64,000 nucleotides of DNA, taken from assembly GCA_947650285.1 (NCBI GenBank), contig CANTFL010001429.1:1-64000 (forward strand). Direction: 5' to 3'. Every line of letters begins with the position of its first letter. Position 1 is the stretch's first letter. The position numbers and the translations under genes were made by a program. Origin of the DNA: Hyaloperonospora brassicae. Its lineage: Eukaryota; Oomycota; Peronosporomycetes; Peronosporales; Peronosporaceae. A model generated the notes under the pieces. The model saw nothing but the letters and a program-made list of their open reading frames with translations. It was not told the origin of the DNA and did no database searches. Shown one piece after another: positions 1-12,189 of this stretch.

Positions 1-639
1 AGTATGGGTACCCACAGAGTAATTCACGCTGTGCCATGTATACGGATTCAGACTAGCGACCACCCTTTTCCACTCGAAAAATGCAAACATGAATCGAGAT
101 TGAAAGTGGCTGCCTCACATTCATTCAATATATTCGCTAGACGAAGAACGATTTAGGTCATATCGGCATTATCGATCGGAGTATACCAAACAACAGATTT
201 CGATCGATTAAAACACCACGATAGCTGTAGCTGGATATGATCAAACAAACGGCTGGTCTTTTTCACTTCCGAATGTGGTGGCAAGGAAGCTTACCTGCAC
301 GGAGAACGATTCTTTTTGTGTAAAAAGAGAAATTGTCACGCTACTCGGTTGTCTGATGGGGTGTCTCATATAGACCGTGCAATGACGTTAAGGAGACGGA
401 TAAAGCAACCGAGAATTTGCCCGCAATGGTCACCTCGTTAGCCGGACCCCGAACTTCCGACGAACGTTGTATATGATCGTAAAGAAATCGAGTCGGATTT
501 TGGCAAAAAAATTTGGTGACATGTAGCAATTTGAGCTGGAAAAGCGCTTGAATAAGACCCGCGCAGGCTATAACAATCTTTCGTCACGTTCACCATACAC
601 TAAAAAGAAAACTAATTTGAGTCGCTGGTATCTAATCTT

Positions 640-963
640 AAATCTTGCTAATGACTGACCCCAGTGGTCGAGTAGTTAGGCATTGAAACTGGCACCGGGA
701 GGTTCCTGGATCGAAATCTTGGAGTGGGGTCGATCTCTGGGTCCCGGAGATAAGCTGATTTGTCGACGAGCAACCGTCTAATAGGATGGCCGCCCTGTTA
801 ACCCGCACCCCCAAGTGGATGACGGTTGGGTGGGCTGGAAGCCTCACTAGGCCGAAAAGCCCCATAGTGTAATGAGGGGTGCGAATTCTCTAAGGAGTAC
901 GAGCCCAGGGTACTCGCAGAATACCCCGGATTCTCTGAAGAAAACCGCGGATTAAATCTCTCT
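640..963 (+). mobile_element. tRNA-derived SINE insertion
   Basis: About 315 bases are present here but absent from the partner arm (around 53735), where the flanks join directly. The left end contains a pol III A-box-like sequence TGACCCCAGTGG (656-667) and, 40 bases on, a B-box-like GGATCGAAATC (708-718), the arrangement of a tRNA-derived SINE head. Short imperfect direct repeats flank it: aatcttgcta at 641-650 and aatattgcca at 964-973. The exact ends are uncertain by a few bases because the flank is repetitive. Oomycete SINE families of this type are known; the family is not assigned here. Confidence 0.75.
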
Positions 964-1339
964 AATATTGCCAACAGTCGGATTACCTCGTGCATTCAAC
1001 TACCGCCATGTTCACTAATTTTATCTGCATCAGCTAAGAAAAAGTGGTGGATAATAATCGGGGTAGGTAAAAAGTCTCGACTATCAGCCATTGATTATCT
1101 CTTTAATGTAGATAATGAAAGAATATTCTCAAATTTCGCCCTGGACTGTTTGCGAAAATTACCATAGCCTTCAATATTTAGTATCGTCTGAACATGTTAC
1201 TATCGACGTGATGGTGTCCACCACATACAATTCGATGAGAAAGATTTTATATATTGTCAGCGGCCATAAATTAATTGTTCTCTTGCAAATTAATTATATT
1301 CTGACTAAGCTTCACGAAGTGTAACGTTCTCCATTTTAC

Positions 1340-3345
1340 ATGTGGCAGATAAGGGGGTCATTCAAGAAGAGGGCTATCTCAAGAAAGCAGAGAGTATGCC
1401 CACCACGTCCCTTTTTCGAGCAAATGCATTACCGCAACGCCGTCAAACGACACGTTTCTTTTCTTAATCAAACTTATAGATGTCACAACACCACTACGCA
1501 TTGGTTCCATCCTGGAAGCATGCCCTATCTGCACAAGCGAAATGAGCATCGTAGACGACAGGGAGCGATCGATACGATGAAAACGTTTAGGCTATTGCCA
1601 CTGTTGCACCAAGGACGTGCATGAGAATGTGCAATGCGATTGTCTTATTGTAGAAATGCTATCAAGGAGAAGGATTCTGCCATGCCTGCTGCAGTATCTC
1701 GGGGCACACACCATCACTGACACGGTTGAGCTCAACGGGGCGTGCAACACCTTTGTGTTCGTCGAGCATGAAGGCTGAAATAGCCGTTATGCATGTCAAC
1801 TTGTACATCAAGTTTTCATTGGGCTCAATTCCTGTAGCAATCTCTGCCCGCCCATTCTGTAGCATTATTGACGTCCATCCTGGTGACAAGAATGACGTCC
1901 CAGACGGATTCTTCAGCCGCAGCCCTAGTTGCACCGATGCTGTGAGTTGTAGAATCTTCCCCTTGACTACTGTTCTTCTCTGCGTTCGTAAGAGGGAACA
2001 GTCGTCCCCATTGTCTTGTTCTGCTCCAGCACAAATGATCTTCCTAGACACGTATGACGAGTGTGGTCCAACTGTTGTTCTCCACGAGCGTGGGACGAAC
2101 TTATAAGGATAGCCGATTCCATGAGTTGACCTACGTTTTGGAGAAGTCCTCAGACGGTCGGATACGACGTTCTCCTACTCGAGCACAGCGTATCACACAT
2201 TCCGGACAGAGAGTCGAAAACACCATCCCGTCAACTTTTTTTACAGCACCGGCGAAGTCATACTCTCATGTATGGACGTAAAAAGCTTGCTTTGCAGCGC
2301 CAAGACTATTGTAGGTATCTGCTAGAAGGGATGGTTGTGGGGGACCAAGTAAAGTTAGCCATTGCGGCCGTTGTTAGAAGTAGGTGTCCGTGGCAGGAGA
2401 TGTCGAGTCAAGGGAGGATGTGGAACCACAGGTGACTGCGGGAATGCTGTAATTTTAGAAACGGGACTTGTTGGGCAGTAGGGATACTTTTCATGAGGTT
2501 GATTTGGGATGCTCCTGTCGTCTGCGTATGCAGGGAAGCAGGCAATTTTGCTGCCTGCCGCTCGGCTTGTACGATGCGTACGTCCACAAGCATTCCGGGT
2601 TTCTGACGGTTGCATTCGGCTGGTGGGATAGCATGAACGCGAAACTACTGATCGCTTGACAAGTAATGTCGAGGTGGTGCGTATTATGTTCACATGGGAT
2701 AGACTGCTGGCATCGCTGCGCTTTATGTGTGAGCTACGAAGCGACAGAAAGCACATGCCTGATCTCACGACCGTACACCAACACTCTTTGTGGCTCGCAC
2801 TCGTTTGCAACATACTGGACGTGGCTCTCCGTTTATTCCAAGCACGTATGCATGCGCAGAAACCAACGAGCATGCGATGCCTCAACATATTCCAATGCTG
2901 AAGCGAAGCTCTGGTGCCACCCTTACTTTCTCGAGCGATTGGCCCCAATCGTCCACATGGGAAGAGCTGCATGTAGGGCGTCAATGCCTACGGGTGTTTG
3001 TCTATGCTTTGTAATCGTCGTATTGTCATTGTACCGCGGAGCTGCGGTTACAGCCGTGGTGCGTGGACGTCCTACAGAATTCTGACTGCTGAGGGTCTTC
3101 GTCTCCTCTGACAACACCCGCACGTATGCCGCCTATCCATGTGCCATCTGTCGTGCAAGATGCAGCCCGGTCAGCTCATTCCCTATGGAGACAGAAATTT
3201 CTGGCAATCTGCTTGGTTCTAGTACGTCTATCCACGTGCTTCAAACCGATGGACGACAGAAGAGACCCACGTGTCAAAATATGCATAGGTAACATCACTG
3301 AGGATTTGAATCACAAATCCTACATGCTGCACAAGCGCTAGGTCC
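1340..3345. other. Degenerate coding-like segment, unrecognised
   Basis: Open frames on both strands are partly conserved with the partner arm (51365-53370), for example the frames beginning at 2051 (-) and 2656 (+). None is continuous over the whole segment in both arms, and frame changes and stops occur between conserved stretches. No transposase, effector or enzyme motif could be identified. It may be the remains of a gene or DNA transposon duplicated along with PL-A and PL-C. Confidence 0.3.
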
Positions 3346-3948
3346 AGTAATTCACTTAATGTCAGCCTCCCCGCAATTTCCAAACTTGTGGGATCAACGA
3401 AACGTCGCAAATTAGTTCCAACGCATGCCCAAAACGTTGGCACATAAGGTCATCTCATTCCAAGTCTAACCCTAATTACGGGCACATCGCCTCGGCAAGG
3501 ATTGTTTAGCGCGGGAGCCGAAGTGGCTGGAGTCATGCCCCGGAGACGCCTCTTGCGCAGCCACTGGTTGTGCAGACGGTAGACCAGCAAATATGTTATG
3601 ACCGGTGGCGTCTTCACGCCACGCGCCACCGCTTCGGTGGTCCAAATGTCACTCGTACGGGCCGCGCAGCGGCAATATAGGATGTTATACCCCACGGCGC
3701 GCATCATCGCTCCGGCGGCAGCGCGCTCTGGATATGTAGACCGCTAGAGCGGCCGCTAAAAACTAACAAAGGTTCGCGTCTGACGCCGTGCAAGAGCAGT
3801 GTAGTTCGACAATCCCAGGGGCGTCGCCAAAGGTACTCGCGCCTTGGATTTATCGAAATTGATCGAGCATAGGCGTTGTCATATCGGCTTTGGAAACACC
3901 AGACACCTCAAAAACGACAGACGGCCACATTGGCACGTCGGCCTCTCG

Positions 3949-3996
3949 AAAAAAATTCGTCGTATTGCATGTTTGGGCCATACGACGAATTTTTTT
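3949..3996. repeat. Perfect 17-bp stem hairpin
   Basis: The left arm aaaaaaattcgtcgtat (3949-3965) and the right arm atacgacgaattttttt (3980-3996) are perfect inverted repeats around a 14-base loop. The same stem, also perfect, occurs in the partner arm at 50728-50775, although flanking bases differ. It could be the core of a small inverted-repeat element or a structured RNA; no function can be read from it. Confidence 0.8.
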
Positions 3997-4129
3997 ATGA
4001 ACGGAGTCGAGCCCTTGAACAACAAAGTGCGTTTCTACAGTAAGCATTAGTAATTGTAAAAACGGGCAGTCTCTAGCAGTCTATTTTGATCGGTTGCGTC
4101 ACCTCTCACATTCACGACACGATTCTTGG

Positions 4130-4700
4130 TGCCGTATGAAGAAGTAGTCGACGCATAAATCGTACGTGTGCCTGGTTCACGTTGCGTGCACCAACCCCTG
4201 GGTCGATGATAGCTTCGAGAACCTTACATAACCTAACGGCAGTTGTTTTTGAGGTGTCGACAATGTCGTCTCATGCAAATGCACATATGACAATACGACT
4301 ATCCAGTCCTTTACCTCCCATCTATATTTTTTTCTCGCTGTCCCGTCTTGACAAACGAGTCGACGCTTGCTGCAGGTCGTTTCAGCTATTTGGTCAGCAT
4401 GAGGTGGACTTGAGAGCGAATGTTTTGCCGATATGAGCATGTGTTTCAATATCGTCGCGTGCTACGTACCTGCCGAAAAAGCTTACAAGTTCAGGTACGA
4501 TATATATGCCTTCGAGGTACATGGTGCGTCTGTTCGGTCTCGTCGCTCGCTTGATCAAAGGTCTCACAATTTGAACACCAAGCTCCGTCTATCGTGTTGT
4601 CGCTGCGTTGCGAAATCGAGCTCGGTGGGTTTGCCTACGGTGTTTTTTGAACACAACACACCGACCAACAAGATGAAGAATTACATATGTAAAATTTAGT
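4130..4700 (+). repeat. Lyase-flanking repeat, copy a
   Basis: This is one of four related segments near the pectate lyase genes: 4130-4700, 19180-19640 (same orientation), 50040-50610 and 56380-57010 (opposite orientation). Shared landmarks are a track resembling gagaccgcaacgcagc with acaacacgacagacgg on one strand, a pyrimidine-rich run, and a block around the hexamer catgca near the far end. No protein is encoded. It may be an old transposon fragment that travelled with the lyase promoters. Confidence 0.6.
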
Positions 4701-4854
4701 TAACAACGCGAGAAATTGCTGAACAAACAAACCTTTGGATCGTGAATACGATGATCCAACGTGCGACACAGCAACGACTCTGCTTTAGCAGACCGTCACC
4801 AACATTTCACCCGATACTGCTGCCCACGTGATTGTGCACACGCCATCCTCCCTC

Positions 4855-4870
4855 GAGCATTCCATTTTCA
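4855..4870 (+). promoter_or_regulatory. Putative oomycete Inr-like promoter element of PL-A
   Basis: GAGCATTCCATTTTCA lies 70-85 bases before the PL-A start codon and recalls the oomycete core-promoter initiator (consensus GCTCATTYYNCAWTTT), though it is not a perfect match. The same element, with one change, lies at the same distance before PL-C (49849-49864, minus strand). PL-B and PL-D have a different upstream sequence. Confidence 0.35.
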
Positions 4871-4939
4871 TAAAAAAATTTGAGCTGCAACCGACAAGTG
4901 CCTTCATCACATCACAAGGCGCCAACAAACGACGGCAAC

Positions 4940-5170
4940 ATGATATCGGTTCGTGCGGCTATGCTGGATTCCGCGATGCTGCTAGTCAGTGCGATCCAGA
5001 GCTGGCCTTCGGCTGAAGATTCCTGGAGTGAGATGATTCAGGACGATACTGGCGGCCAAAAGGCTTTGGACACTCCAAGTTATGAGGCTGACCAAATAGG
5101 CGGCGACGACAAAGAGGGTGGTGACAAAAAGAAAGAGGGCGGTGGTGTGGTAAATTTACTAATCAAATGA
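4940..5170 (+). pseudogene. PL-A: 5' fragment of a PL3 pectate lyase, cut by an LTR
   Basis: The ATG at 4940 begins a signal peptide (MISVRAAMLDSAMLLVSA) followed by the acidic leader EDSWSEMIQDDTGGQ and the start of the Lys/Gly/Asp linker, all matching the N termini of PL-C and PL-D. The lyase sequence stops at about 5145. The frame then runs a few codons into LTR sequence and ends at 5170, giving 76 residues with no catalytic domain. An earlier in-frame ATG at 4880 would place extra residues before the signal peptide and is less likely. No 3' half of this gene is found after the LTR or the following LINE. A short secreted peptide could still be made, but loss of function as a lyase is clear. 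Confidence 0.85.
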
Positions 5171-6234
5171 TAGGACGTGGATCGGTGACCACCCAGTTAA
5201 GGTGTCACTTGCTGGTGGAAAATGAGACCATGGGACCTGGCGATCCAATTAGGGATGGGAGGCGATCCCAACGGAGAAAGACGATCCGATCCAATTGTTG
5301 TGTATGGAACGATCTGAGACGGGGCGCGGAAAGGGATGATTTCCACTTAGCGATCTGGGACAAGGAATAATTTCAACGGTGCGATCTGAAATAATGGACT
5401 GGGTTGCACCAAACGACCGGTCTGAAGCAGAATTATTCTGGGAAAGGTGCATCGGGGACCAGGCGATGTGGGATGACTCTATGACAAAGGTGCTGAAATC
5501 CATCAGATCGGTGACAATCTTTACCGGTCTCCCGAAGGGGGTACTGATTTAGGTAAATTATGGCCCGATCTGGAAGTGTAGATGTTTGTGGGAGTCCTTG
5601 GGATCGTTGTAGGAAATACGGATGGTACCATTGAGCAGCCAAACCAGTGAGGATGGTATTGGAGAATGCTCAATGGACGGAAGAAGATATATGGCCGGAT
5701 TGTACTGGGTCGGTCCTCAACAATCTCGAATTGGACCTCAGATCGGCCATGTTCCCTGCTGAGTATGGATTTATCGGTGATGAAGCTATTGAATAGTGAT
5801 TTCCCAAAAGTTCAGATCGAAAGAGCCAGTGGAAGCCGTTTATATTGACGTCGCAAAATGGAATTAGACATATTCAGCATTTGGGTACTATTTTGGACTT
5901 TTCGGTACCAAAATTGGGTATTTGGTACTGTATTTTAAAATGGGTGCCTTTTTGGTGTCCAGGTACGATATCGGGAGTATTGGCGCTATCTTTGGAGTAC
6001 AGGTCACGAAATTTCGACACGTGTTAAAAGGGGGCGGTCAAGCTTTAAGGTGATATCGACTTGGAGAGTGACCTATTGTTGGGAATAGGCTTAAAGATAG
6101 GTTGGATATTAATTTGGTTGGTTAATAAACAGACTTGAACTCTACTTCTTCTGCTCACGACGCACGTTCTCCTCCCCTCTTCTCCGCGCAAGATTGATTT
6201 GGCTTCCCCGGCGGGTCAAGGCACGCGTGTTACA
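5146..6234 (+). mobile_element. Probable LTR of a Ty3/gypsy-like element
   Basis: The segment begins TGTGGTAAAT exactly where PL-A homology stops and ends at ...GTGTTACA, giving TG...CA termini and about 1.09 kb. It is rich in GATC and CGATC words. Near its 3' end are an AATAAA-like word and pyrimidine runs typical of an LTR R/U5 region. The following leader resembles leaders at 34430 and 45300. No second copy of this LTR is seen in the window, so the element is incomplete or rearranged. The start is fixed by the PL-A break; the end is inferred. Confidence 0.55.
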
Positions 6235-7000
6235 GGGACACAGAAGACCGATCTTGGATTGTTGACCAAGATCGGGAAGAGCGATCTCGGGATATCTGGC
6301 CCGGATCGATCAAGTACTCACACTCAACTCAACTGCTAGGGTAGCAGCAACACAAAGGAAAAGAACATTGGACACAAGATCGAGAGACGGATCAAGTGGT
6401 CAGAAGATCTGGACAAGGCGTTCAAGACAAGACCGAGCAAGATCGAAGCGATCTACTGGACATATCGGCGTGTTTCATTTTGGCGAAACCAAGAACCGAT
6501 CTGCTCATATTGCGCACTTCCAGCAAGATCGGCCGGTACCAAGACCAGATCGGACCGATCTTAAGACAAGATCGACGCAATATTATTATTTGCTGAGTAA
6601 AGATTCCCGCACAGCAAATACCCGACCCCGAGAATAAATCGAGATCGGTGTGATTCAAGATCGCGATCGCGAGGCTTCCAGATACAGATCGCCGCGCCTC
6701 AAGATCAAGATCGCAGAACCCCCTGTTCGTGGTGTAAAGATTTCCGCACCGGAAGCGAACGCTGAACCCCAAACCCTCAGCGAGATCGACATCCCCCAAA
6801 GCCATTACGAAGAGCTCAAGCCAGCCCAACCTACGGGTACACAAGGTGAGCACAAGGCTATACAACAAGGCACGGATCGGAGTACCCCCTCCGTGAGTCT
6901 GCAAGTCTGGGCAAGTGGAAGATCGACACTCACACAAGCGATTTTATGAGATCGACTTCAACACAGTGGTTACAATGGTGGCGGTCACTTCCAGATTTGC
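6235..7000 (+). mobile_element. LTR-retrotransposon leader (5' untranslated/gag-proximal)
   Basis: GATC-rich non-coding sequence following the LTR. The part from about 6370 to 6990 aligns by eye with 34430-34900 and 45660-46110 (and the inverted copy near 62100). Shared words include caagtggtcagaag and, near the end, a block around ctccg followed by gtctgcaagtctgggc. It ends with a word like cagtggttacaatggtggcgg, which in such elements lies near the gag start. No intact gag follows: LINE sequence takes over at about 7000. Confidence 0.5.
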
Positions 7001-7121
7001 TACTTAGTACGCAGACGCATCATCGTGGCACGAGGAAGGGTGCTACCACCTGACGCGCGCTGCCGACGGCAGATCCATTCACAGCGCTGCTGATCCCCCG
7101 TTCGGTAGGCGTGGTGCGCAC

Positions 7122-10100
7122 TTGTCGGGTCACGCTACACAAGGAATCGCTATGAAATCGGGGTCGAATGGAGGTGGAGGTCAGTCTTCACCCATTAGTC
7201 CGGGTCCCGGTAACGTAGGGCATGGACCAGAAGGTCCGGTCGTCGAACCTAAGGCGACCGCCGGACGCCTTTCCTACGCGCTTGCGGTCAGTGGACTCGT
7301 CGAGAACCAAGTTTCCGATGATATTAGCCAATCGAAATTCGGCGATTGTCACCGTCCGGGACTCGACGAGGTACTCAGGCAGGATCTCGACGAATTTCGC
7401 CGACCGGAATCGGACGGAATTCGCCGACCTGACATTGCCGACTTTCATCAAGCTACTCCGGTCAATGTTGCCCCCATTTCCCCGCCAACGGTGTTGCGGG
7501 GTCCGGTGCTCTTCAGGATCGCAGGGCGGTCCTGCTCCGCGCAGCCACCAAGGCGTGTCTAGGCGGACGATGATCTGCGTCCAATGATTTCTCTTGAAGA
7601 GGAGGCTCTAGCGGCATGGGTCATGGGGAGCATCGTGCTGCCGTCTCCGCCTAGGTTATTGGTCTGTACCCACCCGCGGGATACAAGGGTAGTGATGCTT
7701 GATTTGCTCGAAGCGTACCTCGAAGGCAAGATTATTGCAATTATTTAGTCGTATGTGCGTCTGCCTCAGTTCATCGCGGAGAAGACCCGGCATCTCCAAC
7801 TTTTGAAACGAAAAGAGGGGCGACGGAACCCGGTATCATGAGTCGGGAACTGGTCAAGGGTGCCAAGAGGACGAGTTACGAGGCCGATACGAGACATCTG
7901 ACTTTCATTATGCCGGATCAAGCGGCTGCTGCGAGATGTTATGCCAAGACGATTCTGTTTCGCCGTGAGCGCCTTCAGATGTTGTGTCCGGCTGCCATGG
8001 AGCGCGACGACATCACCGCTCCATTGCTACCAGCTACGTCACCCGGCGATACCAAATGCTCTGTCAAGTCCGGGTTTTAGTCAATGGAGTGGCGGTCAAC
8101 TTAATAAAAACTATTTTGGAGTCCAGTTTCTTGTGCGGTAACATCCGTGACTCGTGAATGCTCACACGGTTCGGAGGTGTATGATTAAAATTTCTTCGTG
8201 AAGACTTCCGACATCGTTTCATGTCTTAAATAACTCAAGCTGGTTACGCACATCGCAACCTCCAGCACCGAGATCTTCCTCCACCATTCTCGGCACTTCC
8301 ATTAGGTTCCCTTTTTCACCTGCTACTTGCGTTATCACTCAATTTTCAAGTGAGGCGGGCGCAAAGGTACTTTTCGTGTTCAGTATCACCGCGAGTTCAC
8401 CGGTGTGCTTATCGCTCCGTCTCACGCCCATGGGTAGATTTTATTCACTTGGAAGTTGTCAATCGTCTGCAGCATGGCTCTGGACTGGAGTACACTTTGG
8501 AGACGACCACGGCGAAGGTGAAAACGGATGGCGACAAGGCTTCTCTGTTGAGTACGATCTTGCAGGCACCTCCTCGTACTATTCACTCCAGCGATACCAC
8601 CGCGTCGCCTCTCGCGGGAGTCCAGGCCCTTCGTGGCGGTGCTACTTGCGTCAGTGGTTCGTCGACGACCTAGTGGATTGACCCTGGCACGACCAAGAAA
8701 AAGCGGGATGTGCGTCCATCGGTGGTGCAGTCCACCACAGCGACAGGACTTTTAGTGCCACCAATCAGAATTCTCAGTCCACTACAATTGACGATTCACG
8801 AAAGTCGCATCTTCAGACGTCGACTGCTACTTCCCAAAACAATTCTGCGATCGCGGTCACAGAAAGCAAGAGCCCACCTGATCCGGCCAAAGCCACGGGT
8901 CGTCTCGAGGAAATTTCGAAAATGGACCAATCTGTGCCAACGCCTTCTTCTCCCATCAAGGCGAACAATCAGCGCACACAGGCGATTCGTGAACTGTACC
9001 AATTAATGCGTGGAGATCATGAGATTGCTGCCGCAGTTCCAACTCCTGCCCCGGGGGTGGCAACTCGTTTCTTCTTACCTCGGCAGTAAAGGAGACAGTA
9101 CTTAATTGGCCCGATAACAGGTAGCGGCCGCACAAAAAGAGGCCGATGACCTTACTTGCGCAGCCACAGAGAAGCAGCGCGAGGCAGACAACAAGGAATT
9201 GTACTACTTCGAGGCTCATGCTCAGGCACTCGAAGAAGCTATTGCTAGTGGGACCCAGGGTAATGAGGACCCTTCTTCTCTCAACGAGGAAAGTGAAGAA
9301 TTGCTGTGGTTGAAGTACGAATAACGTACATCAGGTGATGTGGCGAGCCGAGCGAACCTGGATGCAACGACCATAGCGAAAGCACGTATACTCTTACCCG
9401 CCGGTTGGCATAGATTACACCGAAAATGAAGCGCGTGACCGAAGTCGAGGCCCTGCGAGAGGATACATCGTCCCACGGGTTGCTTGCTGCGCTGGCGGAA
9501 AGAAGCAGAGAGTGGAGTCGGTCCATGATACAACTCTTGCTGGCCTACTGCATTCGCCGCAAACGGGGTGTCACAGGTGGGCCTTCATAACCACCACCTC
9601 GCACGGTGCAGTTCATGGCGCATACTCATTCACCGGGACCGTCGGAGTTTTCACCGACGTTCCCCAAGGAGTCGGACGGGCAACAGTCACAGGATCTCGA
9701 TGTTTCGATGGCGGAGAGCACGGTTGTGCTTGGGTCCACCATGTGCCTACATGATCTGGATGATGGGGCTGTGACTCCGCCTGCATGTGCCGCTAGTGTA
9801 CTCATTTTTGCGGGTCTGGTCAAGGCGATCAAGGAAGATCTTAAGGTCTCATCTGGAGTACTCGAAGACCCCGAAACTGGAGCTTCTGGATCGCCTAAAC
9901 TCCCTGGCGCTCGCACAGGCAATATAGTTTGGCGGTAGCGGTCCGGTCTCCGATGGCACATGTTTGTGCTCCCGATCCCCACGACCAGACTTTACGCGCA
10001 ACTAGAGTGCGCAAAATGCTGGACACCGCATCTGCTGCGGTAGCGGCTGCTGCTGTACCAAATAGTACGAAACAAATTCCAGTAAATACGGCTTCGATTT

Positions 10101-10450
10101 GCAAATGGTCAGCCAGCACAAAGCAGTTGTACCACTACCGACTGCCATGTCAGTCGGACCATGGAGACAAATGGCGTGGATACACGCGTGTGTCTTGGAT
10201 ATGGCGAGACTCGTGTCTGGTCTCCCTTATCCAATTGTTTATCTCACCTCAATGCCGAGTGAAACTCTTCTTTTGTCTGGACATGCCATCAACAGTGAAT
10301 CTCAACTGGTTGCGATCCGGCTCCAAACTACACACGCCATGGCAACAGTTGCCATCTGTGCATGGGTTGAGCCGCCAAGGCAGATGGGCGAACCGGTCAA
10401 ATACGATGGAGACCAACGTACAATATTCAACGGTGGAGATGATTTAGTAA
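7122..10450 (+). pseudogene. LINE ORF1 (gag-like) remnant
   Basis: Broken plus-strand frames include 7122-7562 (Gly/Ser/Pro-rich start), 7838-8080, a Lys/Glu/Gln-rich stretch at 9120-9325 that could form a coiled coil, 9606-9938 and 9929-10447. No CCHC zinc knuckle was found. Assignment rests mainly on position upstream of the endonuclease and on composition, so the functional call is weak. Confidence 0.4.
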
Positions 10451-10779
10451 AAATACAGCCTAATTTGTTGTGCGCGACTGTCGCTGAACCGCTTGCTGAC
10501 TTGGATCAATGGGGAGTCCCCAATGTTCTATGAGTTTTGCTACCAAAGCTAGCACTCATTGAGATGAAGACTGACGTGGGCATGCCGCAAACCAAGGCTG
10601 TGCTATAAGACTTCTCCAAAGAGGTGCGCGCGGCGGTCGTCAGAATTCTCTGCAAACCTGCCAACTGGCAGCCAGCGGTTGACCATCGCGAGCGATAAGG
10701 TCAAGCGCTAAACGCTGTGTGCTGAGGGCGTCTCGGATGATCTAGGGGGTGCAACGCCACGGAGCATGCCCCCGGTTTA

Positions 10780-11520
10780 TCGTAGACTTCTGTCGAAGGA
10801 GTCTCGTCAGACGCGCAACAACAGCATCGGTCTCCAGTCGCAGAATGATGCGGGATTCCTAAAGCATCTGGAACACTGCTTATATTGGTTTAGTCACTTT
10901 CGGCGGAGCGAATCTAGGGGACCCTTCGATATGGTTCTTCTGCAGGGAACGCAAGTCACAATTGGTGAGGATATTGCTATGGAAAATAGATACGACTCCT
11001 TCTGAGGCTCCGTGCACAAGCTTAGACGCTCGTTGTGTAATGAGTCCGAGCACTATAGAGACGGAGTGGCAATGTTATTGAACACCTACTCATCGGTCAC
11101 AAAAATGATTCCGTGGTCTGAGGCGCATTGGACGCCGCACAGGATGGCTGTTCAGATCACGCTCCTGGGCGAAAGAGTTCTCGTTGTCAACGTTTATCCA
11201 CCAAGTGTCAAGACTGAACGGGAGTCTATGTTCGATAGGCTTCGACTTCTTTTACAGAAATTGGACGGACACATGTTTGTTGGTGGGGAATTCATTTGTT
11301 TTTTATTCCGCGACTCGACCGAACCTTTATATCTCCACCCGAAAGACACGATTCTTTGTCGTTGCGCCGGCTTCTCGTTTAAGTGCATCTCAGTGATGCT
11401 CGTGATGATGACATGGAGATTGCTGTCGAATAGAGAGCTATATCGGCGTCTTAGGCGTCGGCTCACACTTATTTCTACTCGCTGCCGGGCGGTGGTTCGG
11501 CAAGTACACGACTGAATAGG
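10780..11520 (+). pseudogene. LINE endonuclease (EEP/APE family) remnant
   Basis: The frame around 11066-11300 carries the features of an L1-like endonuclease: GVAMLLN, the segment ending EAHWTPHRMAVQ, VVNVYPPS, and FVGGEF where functional enzymes have G-G-D-F-N. The Asp-Asn pair of that motif is lost (GGEFIC), so the enzyme would be inactive. An upstream part at 10905-11003, in a different frame, contains GPFDMVLLQGTQ, equivalent to the conserved LQET motif, here with Glu changed to Gly. The frames are split by stops near 11005. Confidence 0.65.
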
Positions 11521-12189
11521 TGGTATGTGATTCCTCGGCATTCTGATTGGATTCGAGACGTTGATATGTCGATACCTGGTCCTGCTGCCTACCACAATAG
11601 CATCCGTATCAGGACCGGCGTGCCAAGTCAAGTGATCAATTCCGAAAGCTTAAACGCATTTATTCTGTTCCAGGTTGTGCACATGCGGCTGCGCACAAAG
11701 CTATCGTTGCGGCCGTTGCGCTGCCCCAGCTTCACAGCTGCCACGATTATTTTTGTTCCGACGTCGGATTATATCACAGCCCGTATATTGGCCGACTGGT
11801 GGGACGACTGGAAGATAAGGCTTCGTAAATTTCTTTTGGCGACTACCAAAATTACGCGCTAAGGCCTGACAAAAAAGCTGTCGGCAGCGACTTAGTGGTC
11901 TCTACGTTCAATCGGGTGCTGATCTCCTAGTGGCGCGTACCCCTGATACATCACCTTCGGACGATCGTAAAAAAATTGCGTCCATCCTAGCATACTCCAA
12001 GAAACCTTCGGCGTACTGTGGCAGAGTGTCAACGCTTATGGTAACGAACCAAGAAAGAAATTAATCTGGTTTAGCACACGTACACGCCGGGCGAGAGGCC
12101 CGCCGATTTTAAGCCCGAGTTTTGACTAAGTTTCTCTGGGAGGAAATCGACATCGAGGCCGCATCGGTCCCAGGAATTGGCTGATGAGA

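Larger units (their letters stand above)
1..5145 (+). repeat. Arm A1 of a ~5-kb inverted duplication
   Basis: This stretch matches the reverse complement of about 49575-54390 almost throughout. It begins at the window edge, so the true end lies outside, and it ends where PL-A is cut at 5145. The match includes the PL-A start and about 4.9 kb upstream. Divergence is visible but modest, roughly one change per 6-12 bases by eye. Apart from PL-A no gene is recognised. Short open frames at 1662-2051 (-), 1726-2106 (+), 2355-2984 (-) and 2656-2901 (+) recur in the partner arm but lack any domain I recognise and are interrupted. The sequence reads like old coding or transposon material, origin unknown. 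Confidence 0.85.
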
